Of a stretch of 64,000 bases of DNA, positions 1 through 64,000 are shown piece by piece. Position 1 is the stretch's first letter. Each line of letters begins with the position of its first letter. The stretch spans positions 10,359,657 to 10,423,656 of the forward strand of contig NC_088647.1 of assembly GCF_964019385.1 (NCBI RefSeq), given 5' to 3'. Under the pieces are notes generated by a model that saw only the letters and a list, made by a program, of their open reading frames with translations, ran no database searches and was not told where the DNA came from. The translations under genes and the position numbers were made by a program. This DNA is from Sycon ciliatum. Taxonomy: Eukaryota > Porifera > Calcarea > Leucosolenida > Sycettidae.

Positions 1-324
1 CTGAGCTTGCTCTGCGCCGTGTAACAAGTTACAAAGACAAGATAAGACAGGGCAGCGTTGGTAAGATTTGCAGACTTTGCACAGCTAAGAATGCTGTGAT
101 GCTGTACAGCGGGTGATTTTCGAAAGGCGCTCAAAGACTCTGTACAGATTTGTATATCGTGCCTAGGGTGTTTCTTTCCATACAGACATTTGACACCGCA
201 CAGTACAGGCATGTGCCCAAGCACTACATCCACTAAGTGTGCAATGCATTTCCATATTGAGGTCCAGGGTTCCGCAGTGCAAGACAGGCTTTGCGTTTCA
301 AGTGGACATTACACACTAGTATAA

Positions 325-549
325 TGGGGCTGTCCGGCATTTTCGATAATTTTCATGAAATGAAAAGTTTAGTTAGGATCCTCCCCCCACCCCCTCTGAA
401 CGAAAAATAGATGGACTTGACAGCAAGAATGCCTTGATGTCTCACATATCAAAAACATTTGAAACAAAACTCCCCTTGCATGATCCACCCACCCATAAAC
501 GAAACGTTTTTCTCTTCGGGTAAAAGATCGATAATTATGGACGGCCCCT
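325..549. mobile_element. PIF/Harbinger-like MITE, copy 1
   Basis: A short non-coding element whose ends are an imperfect inverted repeat (GGGGCTGTCC at the left, GGACGGCCCC at the right). The interior shares several blocks with 6631-6791: a C-rich run followed by CTGAACGAAAA, then GACTtGACAGC, and ATCGATAAT near the right end. Copy 2 has a clean TTA target duplication, which is why I place both in a PIF/Harbinger-like group; here the flanking trinucleotides are not identical. No transposase is encoded. Confidence 0.55.
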
Positions 550-959
550 AAGACCATGAGATCAGCACAGTATTATTCACCGCCTGACCAGTGTGGTTAT
601 AGTGTTGAACCACTTACAACCACTTACAACTTTCCTTGCAGTATAAATAATAACCTATTTCCCCATTTGCTGTTGATGTTCGCGTTTGTTTGGCCTAAGG
701 ATCACACAGGGCGAAACTCGAGTTGCAAGCAAAGCCTCGTTCTGTCTTCTATGCCCATTGCGGTATTGAGCACTGACTGTACTTGACAAGTATGTTCAGA
801 GGAGGAGTTCTACTGCGCACTAACTGTTTCATGCTATACAGACTGGTACAAATTCATGTATCTGGCCATTCTGGTGTTTCTGGTCAATATTGAGGGCCGC
901 TCAAGGGTTGCAACGTGTTTTGTTTCGAATCTCGAATCTCTTTGGATCTCGGATGAGTA

Positions 960-2507
960 TCATGGCATCTGTATCTTTCTTCCTCCAAAGAAGGCCTAAC
1001 ACAGACGCCCAGACATGAAGCTCCACGTGGAATACTTGGCCTTGATTCGGCAATCGATATATTCATCGTTACCCAGACAGAGAGCCTTTTCAATTTTAGG
1101 GTTCCCTCCCCCTCCCGCCACAATCAATTTGAGCACTTCATCTAAATTCGCTGCAATGTGTTTGCGTTTGATTCCACACTAGTACTCTAACGACTCACCA
1201 CTTCTGGTCCCTTCATTCCACATTCTGCGACAAGCTTCTTGTCATCAAGGCGTGCCTTGACTGCTACGATGAGCTCTTTCATACTGGATGTCATGTCTGT
1301 GGAAGTAATTGTCCCCAACACATGGACAAATAGAGATACATTCATCAAAGAGAACTTTAAATGAAGACTAACTGAGCTAACTGTTCGTCCCAAACTGTTT
1401 GTCCATTGGGGTAGGGGGATTTTACGCGTGTGTACATGTACGCGTGTGGAAGAAAGTAAGTTGATAGGGTGCTGGTTGATTCCTTGATGCCCCCTCTCTC
1501 GTCCGCGGGCTTTGTGCGGGATATGGCAACAGAGGTTGCACGTGCAATGCATATGTATGTGTAAGTTCTCGTGAAGTAAATTATACTGATACTGTGATAG
1601 CTGCACAGAATAGAGGCTATACTATGTGCATACGATGGAAATGATATCGTTGTACATGACTGTACACAGTTTGTGTTGAGCAGCACCAGTGCTTCTTGAC
1701 TTATGTCTATATTGAAAAGACCACCCAAAGCTATGATTACTGTAATCATACTGCGAGCGAGTGGTGAATGTACTTACGTCGCATCAGCAGTAGTTGAGTG
1801 GTGCTGGCTTGCTTGTTACGCACTGCTTGCATGAACGTCGTGGTGCCGGAAGACGACATGAGAAACTCATCACAGCCCTGTTCCAGTAAGGATGCTAGGC
1901 AGTCCTCGCGTCCCCATGCGGCAGCCAGATGCTGAAGCCTCAGCCCTGAGAGAAGTGGGAATGCATTGCGCAAAGCAAATGATGTCATCACAGTCATATG
2001 CATGCTTTGAATGGAGTGGCAAGCCGATGCCTAGCCTGTAATGCCACTCAATGGAAAAACATACAGTATGATTGATAGCGCCACCGTACAACCTCAATAC
2101 ACGACAATATGTATGTCTTCAGACACTGTCCAAGCACGAATCACCCACAGCATACCGTGTTTAGAGAAGGCTACATCTCGATCAGCTCCACTCTCCAGCA
2201 GCACATTCAAACACTTGGTGCGTCCCAGCATGGCAGCAAAGCACTGTATATGAATGCCGCGATCATCCACCAGCTGAACCAGATCACTGGCATTCTCTGA
2301 AGACTTGAGCACTTCCATTAGCTCGGGCCATTTCCCGAGCAGTACCAGCTTGAAGCACTTCTCGCTGTCGTCAAGGTCTTCCACGTTATCGTCGTCTTCA
2401 TCACTATTCTCCTCATTTCGTTTCTTGTTTAGTTCATCGCAATCATCATCGTCATAGTCGAGGAAAAGATCGTCTCCGTCGTCGACACCCTGCTCTGCTC
2501 CCTCCAT
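960..2507 (-). CDS. small ankyrin-repeat protein, four exons
   Basis: Predicted exons in order of translation are 2507-2156, 1945-1778, 1296-1199 and a possible terminal exon 995-960, all with GT-AG borders and matching phases, giving about 217 residues. The first exon starts MEGAEQGVDD and has a very acidic stretch (residues about 9-50) before the first ankyrin unit (DDRGIHIQCFAAMLGRTKCL). The second exon carries two more units, including the HLAAAWGREDCLASLLEQG helix pair. Ankyrin repeats are protein-binding scaffolds, so a cytosolic or nuclear adaptor role is likely, but no enzyme domain is visible. The unit around LAAAWGR recalls the ANKRD45 group only weakly, so I give no name. The last 12-codon exon is the least certain part: it needs an acceptor in a poor context, and no AATAAA was seen just after it. 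The gene is divergent to the giant gene that begins about 1 kb away. Confidence 0.6.
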
Positions 2508-3528
2508 CTCTACCTCTACCCTATGAACTGTTCGTCAACACGATCGCTAGCGCTAGTATCTAAGAACACATTTTGATTGTGAGTATTTGTATTTTGAATA
2601 TTTTCTCTTCACACGATCACCGGTGCACCAGGTCCATGATCACATGCACCGCCACAAAACCATTAGTAGTAGGCATTACATCGACCAAGATCGATTCGAC
2701 TGGCATGATGACACCGAGTGACAGTGACACCACAAAACCATTGAAAACTGGGCATGGGTGTAGCGCTAGCGCTCGTTGATCGGAGCGCTATAACTGTTAC
2801 CATGGCTACTGCCTGTACTGGATGCGGACGCCTACAAAGACCAATGTACATCATTTAAAAATTAATAATATCATTATACACATGTGACATGCATGTAGTA
2901 CTAGTAGTAGTACTACTAGTACTGTAGTAGTAGTGCAGTGCCCGCAGCCGTAGGCGTAGGCCTCCGCTCCAGGACAAAATATGAGTCGGTGAAACGACAT
3001 GATCGATGCCGGATCATACACTCCTGACCAGGCCAGGGTCGGGGCGATATGCCCCCGCATAACTCACTACCCGGACCCTGCTACCCGCCGGTTTTCATTT
3101 CAGTTCAAGACCGACCGTAGATCTACCGTCGACCCGTCCTGTCACCTACCTTTACCTGTTCTTATTGTTAGTTACCAGGTTACTCATCATGACCATGATG
3201 ACTTCAGACAGTCAGTAGACGAAGGGTGCACATGCAGCTGCCAAACTGTCATTTCGCGGCAGATACGAGAGAGGTAGATTTGCATGTGAAAGTAGCTGCC
3301 GGAGGAGATGATTTGAGCAGCTGAAAATCAAAGAACAACAAACTACTTTTACTTGGTCTGGGTACCGGACAGTTCCTTCAACGTCTTTTTTTGTTCGTTG
3401 ACCCTAACGATACTGCTTGGGCAGTTGACATTCACGGAGACCGTAGTGTCGTCTTGCAGGAACAGCGTAGCGTATACTAGTAATATTCAGTTGAATCCAA
3501 TAATACTCTGGAGGGTAGGGTCGCCACG
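2508..3528. promoter_or_regulatory. divergent intergenic region, likely shared promoter
   Basis: About 1 kb lies between the predicted start codons of the minus-strand ankyrin gene and the plus-strand giant gene. No coding exon is convincing here. It contains a self-complementary TAGTAGTAC/GTACTACTA cluster at 2895-2930 and ordinary mixed-composition sequence. I see no clear TATA box at a sensible distance from either start. The regulatory role is inferred from the head-to-head layout only. Confidence 0.35.
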
Positions 3529-59683
<56,155 letters not shown>

Positions 59684-59906
59684 AGTGTGTGACTATTTCA
59701 AACGATGCATTTTATCTCCCCTTCTCACCGTAGAAATATTTTACGATTCACTTACTCCGCTTCTGTCAAGGGATAATGCAGTGGACTATTTTTTTGTATT
59801 TACACTTAGAATTTTTGTTTGAATTGGCGCTTAGAACCCTTAGAACCCCTTTTCCATATTTGAACCTATTCTACTCACATGTGAGACAATTTGATATCCT
59901 TGTTAT

Positions 59907-59987
59907 GTGAACAGCATAAAGTGAAGTCAGACTCGGAGACTATGATTATTATACTATCTGAGTCCGACTACACTTTGTGCTGTTCAC
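59907..59987. repeat. 81-base hairpin just after the giant gene
   Basis: Arms of 33 bases pair with about five mismatches (GTGAACAGCATAAAGTG with CACTTTGTGCTGTTCAC), around a ~15-base A/T loop. Size and shape suit a pre-miRNA, but foldback DNA is equally possible. Confidence 0.7.
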
Positions 59988-59999
59988 ACACTCATACTA

Positions 60000-61480
60000 C
60001 TCCTGCCTATCATTGCAGCCATCAGCAAGCCAAGAAGGAGAGAAAATTCTAAAAGGGTGTGCGTGTCTTTCTGCAGCTGGAAGAAGTGCAACCAAGAAGA
60101 AGCAGTGAAAATTCTAAACGGGCGTGTGTCTTTCTGCAGCTGGAAGAAGTGCAAAATTCTAAAATTTGGATTTTGCTTCTTTCTCCTTCCTCCTTCCTCA
60201 TGCGGAAACAACAGCCATCAGCAAGCCAAGAGGATGAGCACTTTCTGAACTCTAATTGGCTGAGACCGGTTGACCAATCATTTCAGGTGTGAAGTTCACA
60301 GCCAGCATAGGCTATAAAAGTAATCATTCCAGGAGGGGATGGTGGTCGGGGTTTGGGATGGAATGAATTTTGCTTCTTTCTCCGAATTTTCCTTCCTTCC
60401 TCATGCAGAAACTGTACAGTCACCTACCTGTGCCTATATATTAGGCATAGTGCATCCATACGAAATTTGACCCCGCTTCCTATTTCACACCTTCGCATAC
60501 GCACATGCACCTCGCATGCACCAGCGGTAACTGTTGCGTCGGTGCTGTTTGCATGCCTACTCTGTTCCCTGTGTTCTGCACTTCTCCTTCTGTCTTCATC
60601 AAGTATAGTTTGTAATTCCTACCTGAGCCAAGCCAAAAGGATAAACACTTGTTGACCAATCAGAACTTCACACCTGAAATGATTGGTCAACCGGCCTCAG
60701 CCAATCAGAGTTCAGCAAGTGATTGGCTGAGGCCGGTTTACCAATCATTTCAGGTGGTCAACACAGCCAGCATAGGCTATAAAAGTAATCATTCCAGGAG
60801 GGGATGGTGGTCGGGGTTTGGGATGGCCAGAATTTTGCTTTTTATGGTGGTCGGGGTTTGGGATGGCCAGAATTTTGCTTCTTTTTCTTTTTTCTTCTTC
60901 CTCCATGACTGAGGAAAGAAGCAAATGGAGGAAGAAGAAAAAAGAAAAAGAAGCAACATGCAGAAATGGGATGGCCAGACTTTTAGAGATTTCTCTCCTT
61001 CTTCTTGGCTTGCAAGCTTGCTTCTTTCTCCTTCCTCAGTCATGGAGGAAGAAGAAAAAAGAAAAAACTTCCAGCTGCAGAAACACACACACACACACAC
61101 CCTCTTAGAATTTTCTAAATTTCTTCTTCGCTTGCTGATGGCTGCACTTCTTCTAGCTGCAGAAAGACACACACCGCAACACATACTCCGGCTGGCTGTT
61201 GGTAACCACCCAGGAGAACAGCCAGTGCATGCCAGAGTATGTGTTGTGGTAAAGAAGAGCTAGGGGAACGAGAAAGAGAAGAACAACTTTTCTCTGCTTC
61301 TTCTTGGCTTGCTGATGGCTACACTTCTTCCAGCTGCAGAAAGACGCAAACCCTTTTAGAATTTTCCCTGCTTCTTCTTGGTTGCACTTCTTCCTGGCTT
61401 GCTGATCCTTCTTCCAGCTGCAGAAAGACACACACCACATGCTTCGGCATGCACTGGCTGTTGCCTTGGTAACCACCCAG
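60000..61480. repeat. complex repeat block downstream of the giant gene
   Basis: No protein gene. CTTCTTCCAGCTGCAGAAAG or its complement occurs at least six times in both orientations. A ~110-bp unit with ACCAATCATTTCAGG and GGCTATAAAAGTAATCATTC is duplicated (60253-60360 and 60722-60830). 60673-60752 is an inverted repeat around CCGGCCTCAGCCAATCA. Polypurine and polypyrimidine inverted stretches fill 60880-61080. Confidence 0.75.
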
Positions 61481-61534
61481 GGGAATGGAGGAAGAGCTAG
61501 GAGAATGAGAAAGAGAAGAAAGACGTGTGCGACC

Positions 61535-61605
61535 ATAATCGTCGGGAATGTAACCCACAACCTCTCGATTGGAAATTGACTGCTCATTCCACCACCATAT
61601 GGGGA
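61535..61605 (-). mobile_element. tRNA-like SINE head
   Basis: On the minus strand GTGGTGGAATGAGCAGTC and, after 30 bases, TGTGGGTTACATTCCCGACG resemble A and B boxes. It does not fold into a full cloverleaf by eye. Confidence 0.4.
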
Positions 61606-62880
61606 CACATATGCACAGCAACACAACATTTTTTAAATATAACTGGTCAAAGTAAGAGACTACTTTTCATTCCGTAAAGAAAACAGGATTACACACACTC
61701 ACGCATGCATATATCACTATGACGACAACCCCTTCAGAAAATTATCTAGGTGAAGATCATTGCCCATAAAAGACTCCAATTGGCTGAGGCTGTGCTTGAC
61801 CACCAGTGGGGTGCTTTTAGAATTTTCTTTGCGTGAACTTTCTCCGCCACCATGCTTCTTCCTGTCTTGCTGATGGCTGCCCTCCTTTCCTTTCACCTGG
61901 AAAACACAAACAGACAGGAGGAACAAATACGAACAGCCTACACATAATTACGGTTGTCACTGCAATACCTTGGACCTCGATCAGACAGGGGCATGCCACG
62001 GACAGTATGTAAGTGAAAGAGAGCGAGAGAGAAATGGAGAGTGAGAGACAGGGCAGAGCACAAATCACTCCAGCAAATACAGGAATAGCCAGTGTGTATA
62101 TGTGCATCACAGCCCAGGAAAGACTGTTTGACTGAAGCAGGAATCACCCAGGAAGGAAATTAGTCAATTAGTGCAGAATCATCCATCCTAAACCCCTGCC
62201 ACCTCCCTTACATGAGAGAGTACTTTTATAGGCTGCTTGGCAGCGGGCTCAGCCAATAAGAGCATTCCATGAAATTCTCACCTTCAAGTCGTCTAAAGTT
62301 GACATTTTCACACAAGTTCCTGGCCTCGTAGAATTTACAGTGACCAATCTCATTTCCAAGGATAGCTTGGCAATGGGTAGTGTACAAAAGAAAAGAGCCA
62401 CATTCCTATAACCGACTTGCCCAGATTAGCAAGTCAAGAAGAATTATTTTAAGGAAGCTAGCGAAGAAATTCTAAAAGTCTGCTGTAGGTGCAAAATCAT
62501 AGCATGTGACAGATTCAGATTGGTTGAGGCAACAGGTTCAAAGGTTTACTAGCATTTTTTCCAAAATTGTAGTTGATAAGTCCTAATATCAAAATGTCAT
62601 GAAATGGGCCAGTACTGCAAACAACAAGCCCAGAGGCGGCAACAATTTTGAAATAGGTTTACAATTTTCGACCCCGCCCAAAAAAATCCCCACTGGGCAT
62701 TTTTCTGTCTTGAACACATACTAGGGTTCCCAACCGTTATTGGTTCAAAGGTCAACATGTCACCTGCGATCAGGACTACATTGCAAGTGAGAAAGTACAG
62801 ACCTGCATACAGGGAAATTGCAGTATGACAATAATTATCACCTACTTGCATTGTACAACCTACAGTTTTTGAGGGCCCGG
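61606..62880. other. non-coding stretch without recognised features
   Basis: Only short open frames, none with a recognisable domain or coding character. Short fragments of the 60-61.5 kb repeats recur (for example CTTCTTCCTGTCTTGCTGATGG near 61857 and TTTTAGAATTTTC near 61816). Confidence 0.5.
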
Positions 62881-62889
62881 CATAATGCA

Positions 62890-63245
62890 TGGCCTTGGGT
62901 AGAATATTCCTGCAAGTGCAAGACCTTGGGACTTGGGTGGAATATTCCCGCATGACAAGTTGGGACTTAGGTGGAATATTCCTTCATGACCTTGCGACTT
63001 GGGTGGCATATTCCCGCATGATCTTGCGACTTGGGTGGCATATTCCCGCATGACAAGTTGGGACTTGGGTGGAATATTCCCGCATGACCTTGCGACTTGG
63101 GTGGAATATTCCCGCATGACCTTGGGACTTGGGTGGAATATTCCCACATGACCTTGGAACTTGGGTAGAATATTCCCGCATGACCTTGGAACTTCGGTGG
63201 AATATTCCCGCATGACCTTGGGACTTGGGTGGAATATTCCTGCAT
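62890..63245. repeat. 32-bp minisatellite, about eleven copies
   Basis: Tandem units built on GACCTTGGGACTTGGGTGGA then ATATTCCCGCAT, some 34 bp long where GACAAG replaces GACC. Units differ at a few bases. All three minus-strand frames stay open because the unit has no stop, which makes spurious frames. Confidence 0.92.
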
Positions 63246-63456
63246 GCACCAATAGACATTCCTTGGACTAAAGATTTCATGGTGGTGAACTAGCCTCCCC
63301 CGTCACTTTTTCCTGGGCGCTAAGCATACAGTACACGACGAGGCGGTGGAACCACGTATGGGGGAGCTAGATAATTATAAAGCGCGAGTCGGCGGTCTCG
63401 CCGTTTAACCTAGGACCTTTTAAAATAATCGTGGTCAAAAGTTCGTTTCCAATTCA

Positions 63457-63490
63457 GCAAGAGTGTATAAACAAGAGTATGCAACTGTTA
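63457..63490. mobile_element. end of a second MITE of the 58165 family
   Basis: CAAGAGTGTATAAACAAGAG followed by TATGCAACT matches the terminal repeat of the element at 58165 with three differences. The other end is not in view or is lost. Confidence 0.55.
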
Positions 63491-64000
63491 TCTTTTTTCT
63501 ATGGGGCAGGTGCGCTGCGCGCTGCCTTCACTGCAGTGCCCAGAATGCAGGATTTTGCACCCTAATTTCAACAAATTCCCGGGGACACCCCTCGCACGCC
63601 CTCCGGCTGGACGACCTCCAACGGCGTGCTACGCGCCTGTTCAGACATGCACCTACTTTTGAAGTACTACAGTCGTCGCCAAAAAAATCCGGCCAATGCT
63701 ATGCTAAGCTACCGGTAGCTGTACGGTGCATGGGCCGCATCCAGCACTAGTCCTCGACTCAACTGCAGCAGGCTACTACAGAGCGTACAGTACCAGCGCA
63801 GTCTGCTCAGTGCTGCGCTGGTACTGTACATGCATGCATTCCTCCATGCCACCGCGCCGCCCCTGTGCACCATGAATGCATGGTTCATGAAGAACCGCTG
63901 CGGCTGCTGGTGAACGCGTACACCCACCGGCATACCAGTGCTACTGTAGCTGTATCCATGGCATTGGCCGGAGGTTTTGCCCACGACTCTACAATGTAGT
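63491..64000. other. right edge, no gene recognised
   Basis: GC-richer mixed sequence with a perfect 17-bp hairpin at 63786-63830 (GTACAGTACCAGCGCAG with its complement, 11-base loop). No convincing exon. Confidence 0.4.

Noticed and set aside
884..1123. 79-residue minus-strand frame as an ankyrin gene exon
   Set aside because: Its frame does not match the phase of the preceding exon; only the short 995-960 exon does.
61153..61629. 158-residue minus-strand frame
   Set aside because: It crosses the repeated CAGCTGCAG blocks and has no protein-like features.
62860..63280. CRISPR-like array or repeat-protein gene
   Set aside because: Units abut with no unique spacers and the host is eukaryotic; all three frames are equally open, so it is a minisatellite.

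Overview
This is a eukaryotic nuclear window from an invertebrate animal. The evidence is that it is intron-dense with GT-AG junctions, carries secreted extracellular-matrix style domains (FN3-like, EGF, VWC-like, PAN), and is littered with animal-type repeats: CR1/L2-like LINEs, a Ty3/gypsy LTR element, tRNA-derived SINEs, MITEs and very long GT microsatellites. An early-branching marine animal such as a sponge would fit, but the sequence alone does not prove the phylum.

Layout. Bases 1-2507 hold a MITE copy and a small ankyrin-repeat gene on the minus strand (960-2507). A ~1 kb divergent intergenic stretch (2508-3528) separates it from one very large plus-strand gene. I trace that gene from 3529 to 59683 as 67 exons. 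All 67 can be joined in one open frame with matching splice phases, giving a protein of about 5,190 residues. In order it holds: a signal peptide; a vitellogenin/MTP-like large lipid transfer protein (LLTP) head; a furin-type site; a long unassigned region with a SAP-like motif; a PAN/apple module; at least thirteen FN3-like beta-sandwich repeats with W-GF-DxESGI and DTTPP signatures; a GAIN/GPS-like segment followed by a second furin-type site; cadherin-like tandem domains; and a Cys-rich tail of EGF, VWC-like and calcium-binding EGF modules. I do not know a described family with this order.

The introns carry the mobile elements. Intron 3 has a PIF-like MITE, an antisense tRNA-Ala gene and a LINE with a damaged reverse-transcriptase active site. 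Intron 20 has a 639-bp GT tract joined to another LINE tail, a TA-flanked MITE and a SINE. Intron 25 has a 362-bp TA-flanked MITE. Intron 31 starts with a LINE 3' end next to the splice donor. Intron 58 holds a complete, apparently young antisense Ty3/gypsy element (48339-55031) with intact gag and pol. From 59684 to the end there is no convincing protein gene; the region is repeats: a SINE, hairpins, duplicated CCAAT/TATA modules, polypurine inverted repeats and a 32-bp minisatellite.

No CRISPR array, rRNA or prokaryotic operon is present. Exon boundaries were placed by eye from splice consensus and phase, so individual ends are predictions.
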